The notes: a model not told the origin generated them from the sequence alone. 64,000 nt of DNA from Vibrio owensii CAIM 1854 = LMG 25443 (GCF_000817815.1 NZ_JPRD01000028.1:307-64306); one strand, 5' to 3'; numbered from the stretch's first letter, positions 47,954 through 57,722 are shown. Numbers and translations are program-made.

Positions 47954-48625
47954 CTAGCTCAATAGATCTACGATCGCTTTACCTACGCCGTGTGCGCTCG
48001 TTGGGTTTTGACCTGTGATGATTCGGTCATCCACAATCACAAGCTCTTGCCATGGCTGCGCTTTAGAGTATCGCGCTGCGCCACGAGCAAGAGACTCTTC
48101 CAATAGGAATGGGATGTCGTTGATAGTGCCGAAGTCGATCTCTTCTTCGCGAGTGAAACCTGTCACTGATTTAGACGCAAGTAGCTTTTCGCCATTGCTA
48201 AGCGTGATCGGAAGAAGAGCGCCCGGACCATGACAAACTGCTGCCACAATACCGCCATCTTCATAGTGTTTTGCAGAAATCTTGGCAAAATCTTCGTTGC
48301 TCGCTAGGTCTGAAAGAAGACCAAAACCACCCGGATAGAAGATCGCATCGTAGTTGTCACCGTTGATTTGTGACACTGGAATCGTGTTGTTGATGCGGTT
48401 CTGGAAATCATCATCCGCCAAGATTTTCTCGTTCACTGCGTCGCCTTCGATGTCGGTTCCGTACAGTGGTGCTTGTCCACCTTTGATAGAGGCAATGTCG
48501 TAATCGAATCCTGCACCTAGTAGTTCGCTAAGGGCATGAGTGAGCTCTGGCGCGTAAGTTCCGTTTGCTTGGTCAGTTTCACCAAGGGTCGCATGGTTCG
48601 TCACAATGATGAGTACTTTCTTCAT
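47954..48625 (-). CDS. DJ-1/PfpI family protein (class I glutamine amidotransferase-like)
   Basis: A 223-residue protein with the DJ-1/PfpI fold. The nucleophile elbow AAVCHGPGALL carries Cys131; the glutamate partner is probably in the YAPEL segment. The layout (IFYPGGFGLLSDL, ending ITGQNPTSAHGVGKAIVDLL) is that of Hsp31-like glyoxalase III/chaperone proteins. It may detoxify methylglyoxal or act under electrophile stress. Divergent from a LysR gene 117 bp away, its likely regulator. AAGGAAA before the start. Confidence 0.88.
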   Translation of the reverse strand: MKKVLIIVTNHATLGETDQANGTYAPELTHALSELLGAGFDYDIASIKGGQAPLYGTDIEGDAVNEKILADDDFQNRINNTIPVSQINGDNYDAIFYPGGFGLLSDLASNEDFAKISAKHYEDGGIVAAVCHGPGALLPITLSNGEKLLASKSVTGFTREEEIDFGTINDIPFLLEESLARGAARYSKAQPWQELVIVDDRIITGQNPTSAHGVGKAIVDLLS

Positions 48626-48742
48626 GATGGTTTCCTTTTTGGCTTACGTGTATTTGTTGAACACCTTCATACTAATTGCTAAACAAATAAGTGATAATAC
48701 GATTAAATGGCAAAACATTATTGCTATATAGCAAAGGTAAGT

Positions 48743-49627
48743 ATGGACAGTTTTGAAGGCATCAATGAGTTTGTTACGGTTGCTGAGAGCTTAGGGTTTT
48801 CTGCAGCGGCAAAACAGTTAGGTTGCAGTACTAGTCACGTCAGCCGCCAAGTCACAAGATTAGAAGAGCGACTAGGTGTCGCTTTGTTAGCGCGTTCGAC
48901 AAGAATGGTGAGTCTAACGGAAGCGGGGCAAGCGTATTATCAACAGTGCAAAGAGTTGGTGATTGGGCTCCAGCAAGCCAATGAGCAACTTACCACGCAG
49001 CAAACTCAATTGAGTGGTACGTTACGCGTGAGCGCCGCTGGTGCGTTTTCTGAGAACCATGTAGCGCCTGCCTTGATGGCGTTTGCCAAGCAACATCCTA
49101 ATCTCACGGTAGAGATCAACTTCAATACCAGCATGGTCAACTTTATTGAAGATGGTTTCGATTTTGCCATTCGTTACGGTAGGTTGAGTGATTCAGGCTT
49201 GGTTGCGAGAAAGCTGGTGGATCGTCCCATGGCAGCAGCAGCCAGTCAGCGTTATCTCGATGAACATGGTTTACCAACGCACCCCGAGCACCTCAAGCGT
49301 CATAGCTGCATTATTGCCAATAAGGACGTTTGGTTGTTTGAAAAAGACGGCAAGCCTTTAGATGGCGTAAAAGTGCAGGGCAGATGGAAGAGCAATAACG
49401 CACACACGGTCTTGCAAGCCTGTGCAGAAGGATTAGGTGTGGCGTACTTGCCGAAGAGCAGTTTCAACGATGCTATTTCGTCTGGTCGTTTGGTGCCAAT
49501 CTTAGAGCCCTATTGGGGAAGTGGTAACAGCAGCTGGATTGTTTATCAGAATCGTCACTTTCTGCCACTACGAGCGCGATTGGCTATCGATTTTCTACTT
49601 GATCATTTTGCCGATTGGCAGGAGTAA
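48743..49627 (+). CDS. LysR-family transcriptional regulator
   Basis: A 294-residue LysR regulator of the CrgA/AaeR-like branch: MDSFEGINEFVTVAESLGFS, helix-turn-helix SAAAKQLGCSTSHVSRQVTR, then LLARSTRMVSLTEAG. The frame is open to 48707, but AAAGGTAAGT directly before ATG 48743 and the family start MDxFxGIxxFV fix it there. Divergent from the DJ-1/PfpI gene and convergent with ETF-QO. Confidence 0.88.
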   Translation: MDSFEGINEFVTVAESLGFSAAAKQLGCSTSHVSRQVTRLEERLGVALLARSTRMVSLTEAGQAYYQQCKELVIGLQQANEQLTTQQTQLSGTLRVSAAGAFSENHVAPALMAFAKQHPNLTVEINFNTSMVNFIEDGFDFAIRYGRLSDSGLVARKLVDRPMAAAASQRYLDEHGLPTHPEHLKRHSCIIANKDVWLFEKDGKPLDGVKVQGRWKSNNAHTVLQACAEGLGVAYLPKSSFNDAISSGRLVPILEPYWGSGNSSWIVYQNRHFLPLRARLAIDFLLDHFADWQE

Positions 49628-49686
49628 TGATGCTCTGCCAATCGGTTTATTTATCCATTCATTAGACTGTCAACATACCAACGTAT

Positions 49687-51348
49687 CTACATGTTTTGAT
49701 AGCTCGGTCCGCCGCCACCCTCAGGTGCTTTCCATGTGATGTTTTGCGATGGATCTTTGATGTCACAGGTTTTGCAATGCACACAGTTTGCGGCATTGAT
49801 TTGAAACGTTCGCTCGCCTTCTACTTCTACCACTTCATACACGCCAGCAGGACAGTAGCGCTGGCTTGGCTCATCAAACTTCTTCAAATGGACTTGAATC
49901 GGAATATGAGGATAGGTGAGTTGTAAATGGCAAGGCTGATTTTCTTCGTGTTGTGTACCAGACAAAAACACTGATGAGGGTTTATCGAAACTGATTACAC
50001 CATCTGGCTTCGAGTATTGAATAGGTTGGCACTCATCAATTGGTTTTAGCTGTTCATGATCGTGTGAAGGATCAGTGATCGTCCACGGTATTGATTTCTT
50101 AACCAGAGGTAGCCACAAATTGTGTTCGAAGGTGGAAAGTGCGCCGCCGAGTACGCTGCCGAATTTGTGAATGTTTGCACTAAAGTTACGTGTGTCACTA
50201 AGTTCTTCATACAGCCATGAATCTTCAAACTTGGTTTGGTAATCCGGTTCCGAATTGGATTGTGTGAATGCTTCGGCAATGGCTTCTGCGGCTAACAAAC
50301 CGGATTTCATCGCAGTATGGCTGCCTTTGATCTTAGCGACGTTTAAGGTACCCGCATCACAACCAATCAATAAACCGCCGGGGAATTGCTGTCTCGGCAG
50401 AGAAGAGAGTCCACCTTTTGCAATGGCTCTGGCGCCATAAGCGATTCGTTGGGCGCCTTTCAAATGTTGTACGATCGCAGGGTGGTGCTTAAAGCGTTGA
50501 AATTCGTCAAACGGACTTAAGTAAGGATTGCTGTAATTCAAGTCGACAATAAGCCCGACGGCGATTTGGTTGTTCTCCATGTGATAGAGAAAACCGCCGC
50601 CCGTAGTGTTGGATTCACTCAGTGGATACCCAGCAGAGTGAATCACGCTGCCTGATTGATCTTTGGCATTGGCAGGTAACTCCCATATCTCTTTAAGCCC
50701 GAGCGCATAATGTTGCGGCTGTTTATCAGCGTCTAAACCAAATCGTTGGATGAGCTCTTTACCTAAATGACCTCGGCACCCCTCAGCGAATATGGTGTAT
50801 TTGGCTTTTAGCTCAATACCGGTTTCAAAGTTGGGTTTGGCTTCTCCGTTCTTGTCCAAGCCCATATCGCTGGTGTTTACCCCTGTAACTGCGCCAAATG
50901 CATCGTAGTTAATTGTGGTTGCGGCGAAACCGGGATAGACCTCAACACCAAGTGATTCTGCTTGTTCTGCTAACCAACGACACAAGTTCGCTAAACTGAT
51001 GACGTAGTTGTTTTCGTCATTGTGCATTGGGTTGGGAGTAAGAAAGTGGGGAACACGAACGTGATTAAGTTCTGTGGTTAGGTACAAGAAGGCATCGTTT
51101 TTTACGGCGGCGGAAAGCGGCGCGCCCATACTTTGCCAATCAGGAAAGAGTTCACCTAATGCACGCGTTTCGAATACCGCGCCAGATAAGATATGTGCAC
51201 CAACCTCTGAGCCTTTTTCTACCACACAAATAGACAGCGGCTCACCTTCACGTTCTTGGTTGAGTTGCGCTAAGCGGCATGCTGCACTCAAACCTGCAGG
51301 TCCGGCGCCGACAATCACCACATCAAATTCCATGCATTCTCTTTCCAT
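49687..51348 (-). CDS. electron transfer flavoprotein-ubiquinone oxidoreductase
   Basis: A 553-residue membrane-associated ETF-QO. N-terminal FAD site VVIVGAGPAGLSAACRLAQ; C-terminal 4Fe-4S motif CVHCKTCDIKDPSQNITW, ending PEGGGGPSYQNM as in the mitochondrial ETFDH. It passes electrons from reduced ETF to ubiquinone, linking the acyl-CoA dehydrogenases to respiration. An ATG five codons later (51333) is an alternative start. It is divergent from etfBA across a 278-bp region with a LiuR-like box, so the three ETF genes are probably co-regulated. Confidence 0.94.
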   Translation of the reverse strand: MERECMEFDVVIVGAGPAGLSAACRLAQLNQEREGEPLSICVVEKGSEVGAHILSGAVFETRALGELFPDWQSMGAPLSAAVKNDAFLYLTTELNHVRVPHFLTPNPMHNDENNYVISLANLCRWLAEQAESLGVEVYPGFAATTINYDAFGAVTGVNTSDMGLDKNGEAKPNFETGIELKAKYTIFAEGCRGHLGKELIQRFGLDADKQPQHYALGLKEIWELPANAKDQSGSVIHSAGYPLSESNTTGGGFLYHMENNQIAVGLIVDLNYSNPYLSPFDEFQRFKHHPAIVQHLKGAQRIAYGARAIAKGGLSSLPRQQFPGGLLIGCDAGTLNVAKIKGSHTAMKSGLLAAEAIAEAFTQSNSEPDYQTKFEDSWLYEELSDTRNFSANIHKFGSVLGGALSTFEHNLWLPLVKKSIPWTITDPSHDHEQLKPIDECQPIQYSKPDGVISFDKPSSVFLSGTQHEENQPCHLQLTYPHIPIQVHLKKFDEPSQRYCPAGVYEVVEVEGERTFQINAANCVHCKTCDIKDPSQNITWKAPEGGGGPSYQNM

Positions 51349-51435
51349 CTTCTTGCTTCCTTTATGCGAAACCTTTCTTTGTGTTTCAGGTGCTTCTTCT
51401 ATTACGCAGTGCTCGTATAAAGAACTATAGTCCAG

Positions 51436-51451
51436 TTGACGTAAACGTAAA
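51436..51451. promoter_or_regulatory. LiuR-like operator between ETF-QO and etfB
   Basis: TTGACGTAAACGTAAA, a near-palindrome of ACGT-centred half sites. Comparative studies of proteobacterial branched-chain and fatty acid catabolism describe LiuR (MerR family) sites of this TTKACGTWWACGTMAA type in front of liu, ivd and etf genes. Its location in the divergent promoter region fits shared control. The liuR gene itself is not in the window. Confidence 0.6.
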
Positions 51452-51626
51452 CTAAACTAAGCTCAAATGGTAACGTCGTAGGGCGTGATAAAGATTTTGA
51501 GCGACAATGTCACAATGCATTTTTTGTTAGCAAGGTAATGAAAAGACTGAGCTTTAACACAAATCTTCGTCACGCATGACCCAATTGCTAGGACGCGTAT
51601 CGCTTTGCGATCTGCTAGGAGGGAAT

Positions 51627-52376
51627 GTGAAAGTACTGGTTGCGATTAAACGTGTAATTGACCCTTACGTTAAAGTAAGAGTCAAATCTGATGGTTCCGG
51701 CGTGGAAACCAACAACGTGAAGATGACGATGAACCCATTCTGTGAAATCGCGGTGGAAGAGGCAGTACGCCTTAAAGAAACTGGGGTAGCAGAGGAGGTG
51801 TTGGTGGTGTCGATTGGTGACACCAGTTGTCAGGAACAATTGCGCTCAGCGCTCGCATTAGGTGCGGATCGTGCGATTCATATTGATGTTGAACAGTCAC
51901 CAGAACCGCTCGCGGTCGCGAAGTTACTCAAAGCAGTGATGGAGCAAGAACAGGCTCAATTGGTGCTGCTGGGTAAACAGTCAATCGATACGGATAACAA
52001 CCAAGTCGCGCAAATGTTGGCAGCACTGACGAATCGTCCGCAGGGGACATTTGCATCGGAAGTGAAAGTAGAAGGGGAAACGGTTCTGGTTACTAGAGAA
52101 ATTGACGGTGGATTAGAAACGCTCAAACTGGATTTGCCTGCGATCATCAGTACGGATTTGCGATTGAATGAACCGCGTTACGCCTCGCTACCGAATATCA
52201 TGAAAGCGAAGAAGAAGCCGTTATCGGTAATGACGCCAGACTTCTTTGATGTGAGTGTTGAACGCTCTCAGCAAGTGCTGGAAGTTATGACTCCGCCTGC
52301 CCGTAAAGCCGGTGAGATGGTTGGCAGTGTGAGCGAGTTAGTCGACAAGCTCAAAAATGAAGCGAAAGTGATTTAG
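51627..52376 (+). CDS. etfB: electron transfer flavoprotein beta subunit
   Basis: A 249-residue ETF beta subunit. The start is GTG 51627, set by the strong AGGAGG at 51617-51622 and giving the family N-terminus [20 protein letters not shown]; the open frame runs 17 codons further upstream. Motifs: [46 protein letters not shown] and the ETF signature [19 protein letters not shown]. It binds AMP and the acyl-CoA dehydrogenase partner. Confidence 0.93.
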   Translation: MKVLVAIKRVIDPYVKVRVKSDGSGVETNNVKMTMNPFCEIAVEEAVRLKETGVAEEVLVVSIGDTSCQEQLRSALALGADRAIHIDVEQSPEPLAVAKLLKAVMEQEQAQLVLLGKQSIDTDNNQVAQMLAALTNRPQGTFASEVKVEGETVLVTREIDGGLETLKLDLPAIISTDLRLNEPRYASLPNIMKAKKKPLSVMTPDFFDVSVERSQQVLEVMTPPARKAGEMVGSVSELVDKLKNEAKVI

Positions 52377-52387
52377 GAGGCATAACC

Positions 52388-53353
52388 ATGGAAAACAAAC
52401 CGTTAGCAACCTTGGTCGTGGTGGAGCACGACAACCAATCACTTTCTGCGGATACGTTACGTGCGCTGAGCGCAGCTTCTCAAATTCAACAAAACGGTGC
52501 CTCTTTGCCTGTCACCGCCTTGTTAGTTGGGCATCAGTGCGGCTCAGTATTGAATGAGTTGAAGTGTGTGCAAGGTATCTCACAGGTCATTGCGATTGAT
52601 GCTTCCGAATATCAACATGCATTGGCAGAAAACTTGTCTACCTTGATTGCCGAAGTTGGTCGGGACTATTCGCATATCCTTGCCCCTGCGAGTACCTTCG
52701 GCAAGAACCTGATGCCCCGTGTCGCTGCCTCACTGGATGTTGGGCAACTGTCAGATGTGATTGCAATTGAATCGCTCGATACGGTTGTTCGCCCTATCTA
52801 TGCCGGTAATGCGTTAGCCAGAGTTCGTTCGGACGATGCTACCAAAGTGATGACGATTCGAAGTTCAGCCTTTGACGCTATTGCTATGTCTGATTCACCA
52901 GTAGTTGAGAATGTCGTGACGTTAGAAACGGTCATTAAGGCAGAGCACAGTGAGTTTGTTTCACAGCAAAAAGCGGAAAGCGAAAGACCAGAGCTACCAG
53001 CGGCAAATGTCGTGGTTTCTGGTGGTCGCGGGTTAGGCAGTAAAGAGAATTTCGCGCTGGTGGAACAACTTGCCGATAAGCTTGGTGGAGCAATTGGTGC
53101 ATCACGCGCTGCGGTAGACGCAGGCTTTGTCTCTAACGATTTGCAAGTAGGGCAGACGGGTAAGATTGTCGCGCCTCAACTGTACATTGCCGTGGGTATT
53201 TCCGGGGCGATTCAGCATTTGGCTGGGATGAAGGATTCCAAGGTGATTGTGGCGATCAACAGTGATCCAGAAGCGCCAATCTTCCAAGTCGCAGACTATG
53301 GTTTGGTAGGTGACCTGTTTGAGATTATGCCGGAGTTGCTGGAGAAGGTTTAA
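52388..53353 (+). CDS. etfA: electron transfer flavoprotein alpha subunit
   Basis: A 321-residue ETF alpha subunit. FAD-binding C-terminal domain: [61 protein letters not shown] and the end [20 protein letters not shown]. Start 11 bp after etfB with AGGAGG at 52376-52381. Forms the soluble heterodimer that accepts electrons from the isobutyryl-CoA and other acyl-CoA dehydrogenases. Confidence 0.95.
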   Translation: MENKPLATLVVVEHDNQSLSADTLRALSAASQIQQNGASLPVTALLVGHQCGSVLNELKCVQGISQVIAIDASEYQHALAENLSTLIAEVGRDYSHILAPASTFGKNLMPRVAASLDVGQLSDVIAIESLDTVVRPIYAGNALARVRSDDATKVMTIRSSAFDAIAMSDSPVVENVVTLETVIKAEHSEFVSQQKAESERPELPAANVVVSGGRGLGSKENFALVEQLADKLGGAIGASRAAVDAGFVSNDLQVGQTGKIVAPQLYIAVGISGAIQHLAGMKDSKVIVAINSDPEAPIFQVADYGLVGDLFEIMPELLEKV

Positions 53354-53374
53354 TTCCACTATTTTTTGGGCGCC

Positions 53375-53411
53375 GTTCCCTAGAGCGAAGAATGAGCGAG
53401 TAGGGAATCTC
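53375..53411. repeat. REP-like palindromic repeat, copy A
   Basis: GTTCCCTA ... TAGGGAATCTC: stem TTCCCTA (53376-53382) / TAGGGAA (53401-53407) with an internal GC-rich loop. Shares GAGTAGGGAATCTC with copy B at 59930-59977. Intergenic, downstream of etfA; typical of short interspersed palindromes in Vibrio and related genomes. Confidence 0.55.
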
Positions 53412-53436
53412 TCATTCAAATTCATCCTCAAAACAA

Positions 53437-53462
53437 AAGGGCTTCCAATCGGAAGCCCTTTA
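53437..53462. terminator. bidirectional terminator between etfA and E2 gene
   Basis: Perfect stem GGGCTTCC (53439-53446) / GGAAGCCC (53451-53458), loop AATC, flanked by AAAA and TTTA so that it can act on both convergent transcripts. Confidence 0.88.
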
Positions 53463-53482
53463 TTATTCATGACAAACGTTGC

Positions 53483-54625
53483 CTAAACACTTGGTTTTCT
53501 CAAGTGTTCTGCCAGTACTTTTGTGAACCTTGCTGCTTCACCGCCGGTACATGCGCGATGGTCAAACGTAATCGAAAGTGGCATAGCTTTCACTGCTACA
53601 GCTTGTCCGTTTCGAATTACAACCTTCTCAATGATTCGACCTGCACCGACAATCGCAACTTGTGGCGGCGTAACTACAGGCGTTGCGTAAATGCCTGCAA
53701 TTGCGCCAAAGTTTGAGAGCGTAATGGTGGCGTGCTGTAACTGCTCACGACCAATCTTACGTTCACGTATGCCTTGTACGGTTTGGTCCAACCAACGGCG
53801 CACCTCTTGAGGCTCATATTCATCAGCATGTCGAAGAACAGGCACGTATAAACCGTGTCGGCTGTCTACGGCAATACCAATGTTCACCGTACTGTGAACA
53901 CAACGCGTCATGGTTTCGGCATCAAACCACGCATTCATTGCTGGTTCTTCCTGACACGCATGTACAATGGCTTGGACCAGACGAATACTGATGTCTTCAC
54001 CTTGCTTCCAGCCTTCCAAGACGGCTTCTTCTGTAATGGTGACCGCTGCGACATTGTGATGGGATTCCGCCATGGTCGATACCATGGTTCGGCGCGCACC
54101 TTTGAGTACTTCTGTGCCGGGGCGTTGTTTGCCTGCTTCATCGTAGATATCGGCATCGACGATCAAACCATCCGGACCGCTGCCTTTAACTAACTCTAAA
54201 TCCACACCCAGTTTCTTCGCTAATAAGCGAGCAGAAGGTAGGGCAGTAATGAGGTTATCAGGCGATGGATTGTGTTCGCCCCCAATCCAGAAATCATCCA
54301 CATTCACGCTGTGCGCATGTTGGGATACATTACCGACCACGGTTGCTGCATCGGCAGTTTGTTTTTTCTCGGAGACGGTTTGTTCTGCTCCCGTTTCATC
54401 GATTTCCAGAAGTAGAGCACCAATGTTGATTACGTCGCCTTCTTCACCATGACGACTCACGATACGACCGCCATAAGGCGCAGGAACATCCACGGTCGCC
54501 TTTGCGGTTTCGACAGTAAGCACCACTTGATCTAGCTTGACCATATCGCCAACACTAATATGCCATTTCACAATTTCTGACTCAGCGAGACCTTCGCCGA
54601 GATCGGGTAAGTTAAACGTCTTCAT
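53483..54625 (-). CDS. bkdB: branched-chain 2-oxoacid dehydrogenase E2 (dihydrolipoyl acyltransferase)
   Basis: A 380-residue E2. Lipoyl domain 1-78 with the lipoyl-lysine at Lys42 in VETAKATVDVP; peripheral E1/E3-binding domain about 145-180 (LPSARLLAKKLGVDLELV); catalytic domain about 195-380 ending SITFDHRACTGGEAARF. The catalytic His is present; the usual Asp of HRxxDG is Thr, a variant I have seen in branched-chain-type E2s of marine gammaproteobacteria. Start 54625 lies 4 bp inside the E1beta gene's end; the open frame upstream is spurious. No E3 gene follows, so the complex must share lipoamide dehydrogenase. Confidence 0.88.
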   Translation of the reverse strand: MKTFNLPDLGEGLAESEIVKWHISVGDMVKLDQVVLTVETAKATVDVPAPYGGRIVSRHGEEGDVINIGALLLEIDETGAEQTVSEKKQTADAATVVGNVSQHAHSVNVDDFWIGGEHNPSPDNLITALPSARLLAKKLGVDLELVKGSGPDGLIVDADIYDEAGKQRPGTEVLKGARRTMVSTMAESHHNVAAVTITEEAVLEGWKQGEDISIRLVQAIVHACQEEPAMNAWFDAETMTRCVHSTVNIGIAVDSRHGLYVPVLRHADEYEPQEVRRWLDQTVQGIRERKIGREQLQHATITLSNFGAIAGIYATPVVTPPQVAIVGAGRIIEKVVIRNGQAVAVKAMPLSITFDHRACTGGEAARFTKVLAEHLRKPSV

Positions 54626-55605
54626 TTCCAATCCTCCACGAGTTCGCGCGCGGCGAGCACAATGTCTTCTTCCTGAATCATGTAATAATCTTCGTTGCGG
54701 TAGTACGGCATGATGGTATCCATGCCCGTGACGCGTTTTGGTGGTGCTTTGAGTAGGCACATTGCATGTTCTGCGGTTCTGGCTAGCAATTCTGAGCCGA
54801 CACCACAGGTTTTGCTGGCTTCATGTACCACCAAGAGGCGTCCGGTTTTCTCAAGTGAACGGAAGATGGTCGCGGTATCAATGGGTTTGATGCTGGCTAA
54901 ATCAATCACCTCAACTTCGATACCTTGATTGGATAGCGTTTGAGCCGCTTGCAGAGATTCGACCACGCAGGCGCCCCAAGTCACGAGCGTGATGTCACGG
55001 CCTTTTCGAAGGGTAAAGCAAGTGTCGAGAGGTAGTGCTTCGCCGTTATCCACCACTTCAGATTTCACTGTGCGATAGATACGTTTTGGTTCGAAAAACA
55101 TCACCGGATCGTTGCTACGAATAGCTGCTATGAGCAAACCATAAGCGCGTTGAGGTGAGGAAGGAATCACAACCTTAAAGCCTGCGGTGTGAGCAAACAA
55201 TGCTTCGACACTTTCGGAGTGATGCTCCGGTGCATGAATACCGCCACCAAACGGTGCACGGAACACTGCAGGGCAGGTGAGTCGACCACGGGTTCGGTTA
55301 CGCATTCGCGCTGCATGACACATTAAATGCTCCAGTGCAGGGAAGACAAAGCCTTGGAATTGAAACTCTGCCACAGGTCTTAAACCTTGCGTTGCCATAC
55401 CGACAGTGACACCGCCAATAAGCGCTTCAGCTAGAGGTGTGTCGATAACGCGCTTGAGACCGTATTTTTGCTTAAGCCCGACAGTGGCGCGGAATACACC
55501 GCCGTTGTCACCCACATCTTCACCTAGGACGATGACATTCGAATCGTGTTCCATTTCATGGTGCAGTGCGAGGTTCACTGCTTCAACTAACGTGAGTTCA
55601 GCCAT
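54622..55605 (-). CDS. bkdA2: branched-chain 2-oxoacid dehydrogenase E1 beta subunit
   Basis: A 327-residue transketolase-like beta subunit. Motifs: NVIVLGEDVGDNGGVFRATV, DTPLAEALIGGVTVGMATQG, FQFQGFVFPALEHL and HAPEHHSESVEALFAHTAG. With the alpha subunit it decarboxylates the 2-oxoacids of valine, leucine and isoleucine with ThDP. It overlaps both neighbours (8 bp with E1alpha, 4 bp with E2). Assignment to branched-chain rather than pyruvate or acetoin dehydrogenase rests on subunit lengths, the GVFRATVGL segment and the nearby ETF and valine genes. Confidence 0.88.
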   Translation of the reverse strand: MAELTLVEAVNLALHHEMEHDSNVIVLGEDVGDNGGVFRATVGLKQKYGLKRVIDTPLAEALIGGVTVGMATQGLRPVAEFQFQGFVFPALEHLMCHAARMRNRTRGRLTCPAVFRAPFGGGIHAPEHHSESVEALFAHTAGFKVVIPSSPQRAYGLLIAAIRSNDPVMFFEPKRIYRTVKSEVVDNGEALPLDTCFTLRKGRDITLVTWGACVVESLQAAQTLSNQGIEVEVIDLASIKPIDTATIFRSLEKTGRLLVVHEASKTCGVGSELLARTAEHAMCLLKAPPKRVTGMDTIMPYYRNEDYYMIQEEDIVLAARELVEDWK

Positions 55606-56692
55606 GTTTCCCTCCCTGCATTCGCATTGCTTTGTTGATTAGCTCATCCCTTTGCGCATGAAGCTCTTGGGGTAGGGATTCATAAAGGAAATCGAAGCCC
55701 GTTTCAGGTGCTTGATTTGGCATGTTGAGATAACGTTCAACGGCGAGTTCTACTTGTTCTTTACAGTGGGCTTGCCACTCTTGTTCTTTCTCGTTACTCC
55801 AAACACCTTGATTGGTGAGAAAAGCTTTAAGGCGACGAACAGGCTCATATTGCCAAGCCGTTTGAACCTCGTCCTCGTTACGATAGCGGGTCGCGTCGTC
55901 GGCAGTGGTGTGGTCGCTCAGGCGGTAACTTACTGCTTCAATTAACGTTGCGCCTTTGCCTTTTCTGGCTCGTTCAAGGGCGGTTATTGTTGCGTCAAAC
56001 ACCGCAACGACGTCGTTGCCATCCACCGTAATGCCGGGGATGCCAGCACCTTTGGCTTTTTCTGAGAGAAATTCCGCGGCACATTGCAAACTGCGTGGTA
56101 CGGAGATCGCCCATTGGTTATTGTTCACCACAAAGACCAATGGGATGTTCCATGCGCCCGCACAGTTAATGGATTCAAGGAAGTCACCTTTGGAAGTGCC
56201 GCCATCACCGCACATCACCAAAGCCGTATCGTGATTACCTTGGATTTTCAGTGCCGCCGCAACACCAACGGCATGGGTGCACTGGGTTGCGATTGGGACA
56301 CAGAAGGGCAGATCTTTGCTAGGAAAAGGGCTGCCTTCAGGAGCGAAGTCGCTGCCGCGTTCATCACCTCCCCAGTACTGCAAGTTCTTTTCCATTCCTA
56401 TACCACGACACCACATGGCGGGCATATCGCGATAATAAGGAACAAACACATCACTGGCTTTCAACGCTCTGCCTACCGCTATCCCCACGGCTTCCGAGCC
56501 AAGGTGTGATGGGTAGGTGCCTAATTTACCAGTGCGCTGCAAGGCAACGGCTTTGTTATCGTAGGTGCGAGTTAAGACCATGTCTTGATAAAACCCGACC
56601 AATATTTCGAGATCAGCCCAGTTGGGTAGTTGGCTGACGAGGTTCCCATCATGGTCGATAAACCGATGCATGGGTAATGCCTGAACGTTCAT
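55598..56692 (-). CDS. bkdA1: branched-chain 2-oxoacid dehydrogenase E1 alpha subunit
   Basis: A 364-residue ThDP-binding alpha subunit. The cofactor motif is GDGGTSKGDFLESINCAGAW followed by IPLVFVVNNNQWAIS; the phosphorylation-loop region YRLSDHTTADDATRYRNEDE is conserved. Start 56692 (MNVQALPMHRFID) follows AAGGAG; the open frame to 56740 is not needed. First gene of the leftward bkd operon. Product flows to the valine operon at the start of this window as isobutyryl-CoA. Confidence 0.88.
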   Translation of the reverse strand: MNVQALPMHRFIDHDGNLVSQLPNWADLEILVGFYQDMVLTRTYDNKAVALQRTGKLGTYPSHLGSEAVGIAVGRALKASDVFVPYYRDMPAMWCRGIGMEKNLQYWGGDERGSDFAPEGSPFPSKDLPFCVPIATQCTHAVGVAAALKIQGNHDTALVMCGDGGTSKGDFLESINCAGAWNIPLVFVVNNNQWAISVPRSLQCAAEFLSEKAKGAGIPGITVDGNDVVAVFDATITALERARKGKGATLIEAVSYRLSDHTTADDATRYRNEDEVQTAWQYEPVRRLKAFLTNQGVWSNEKEQEWQAHCKEQVELAVERYLNMPNQAPETGFDFLYESLPQELHAQRDELINKAMRMQGGKHG

Positions 56693-57285
56693 CTCAAGCT
56701 CCTTTTGACGCTGCGGGTCTTTTGGACTGCAGCTGCTCATTGTTTCGATCTCAGCCTGTATGGGTACTCAGGCTTTGATATCAGCGCAAAAGGTCATACC
56801 TAGGATTGCTGTTGTTTTGATAGTTATCGACGCTTTTGGTGCTCGTCTCTCTAACAAAAGTGTGTTCTGGTAAAACACAAGGCGTCATTTATTACTGCTG
56901 TTTACACCGCCTAATCCAGTGATGAATCTTGGTATAACCAGATACAGTAAGTGTAAACAAATTGTTAAATTATGCTTTAATTTGAGTTGTAACCCACAGT
57001 AAAGTTTCGCTTACACCGTACTTTTCTAGGATAAAATACTGCTTTTTTGAATTGTACGTTTTCGAAGTTGAAGGGAATCACTGAGTTTGACAGGAAATTT
57101 ATAATAAAATTATGCTGTAAAATTCGACAGGTTGAGTAATTTATCAACCATATTCGCGCAGATCCAGTAACACGTTAATCTCTCCGTCACGCTTTGACGA
57201 TAGATTTGAATTTGTCGCTTCCCTCGATAGTTGAATGCAGGTAGTGTGGCGACTAATGAAAGTCAGTGATATGCATGGAGAAGTT
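56693..57285. promoter_or_regulatory. 593-bp divergent intergenic region upstream of bkdA1
   Basis: No gene seen. It holds the bkd promoter. Inverted elements TGTTTACAC (56899-56907) and GTGTAAACA (56951-56959), with a related CGCTTACACCG near 57009, may be operator half-sites. I did not find a LiuR-like ACGT palindrome here. Confidence 0.4.
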
Positions 57286-57606
57286 ATGTACCACATTCAT
57301 GTTTACTTCCCGCTTCAGCAGCAGGATAAAGCTCAAGCCTTGAATGAGATCATTCGTCAAGAACGCCAAGATGTTTTGCGCGTTTTCCCTTTAGTGTGCA
57401 AGTTGGTTGGTCCACATAAGATGCCGATGTTTGAGCTGCATGTTGAATCGATAAGTGATGAGTTTATCGCATGGCTTGATACCATTCGTGGCGGTTTTTC
57501 GGTTCTGATTCATCCTGTCAGTGACAACGAGCTGCGTGATCATACCGAGCGTGCGATTTGGTTAGGTCGTGAGCTTGGCGTATTTGAAGAAAAGCTCGAA
57601 GCATAA
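57286..57606 (+). CDS. DOPA 4,5-dioxygenase family protein
   Basis: A 106-residue protein of the DOPA 4,5-dioxygenase-like family: MYHIHVYFP with the likely metal histidines, KLVGPHKMPMFELHV, IRGGFSVLIHPVSDNELRDH and ERAIWLG near the end. Bacterial members are extradiol-type catechol dioxygenases or of unknown function. Earlier ATGs at 57235, 57256 and 57271 exist; GGAGAAG at 57275-57281 and the conserved start YHIHVYF favour 57286. Single gene between two terminated units. Confidence 0.82.
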   Translation: MYHIHVYFPLQQQDKAQALNEIIRQERQDVLRVFPLVCKLVGPHKMPMFELHVESISDEFIAWLDTIRGGFSVLIHPVSDNELRDHTERAIWLGRELGVFEEKLEA

Positions 57607-57689
57607 TTCGTTTGGGTAGACCGTTTCTTTCCCTCCTATTTGGTCTATCCAGATTCAGCAATTCCGTCCATCGTGTGCTAAACCTTAAT

Positions 57690-57722
57690 AACGGTAGTGA
57701 TAAAGTCGTCACTGCCGTTTTG
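57690..57722 (+). terminator. probable terminator after the DOPA-dioxygenase-like gene
   Basis: Perfect 11-bp stem AACGGTAGTGA (57690-57700) / TCACTGCCGTT with one G-T pair (57709-57719), followed by a short TTGATT. The hairpin is strong, the T-run weak. Confidence 0.65.

Noticed and set aside
57235..57285. Upstream in-frame starts of the DOPA-dioxygenase-like gene
   Set aside because: They add 17 residues not matching the family, and the best ribosome site belongs to ATG 57286.
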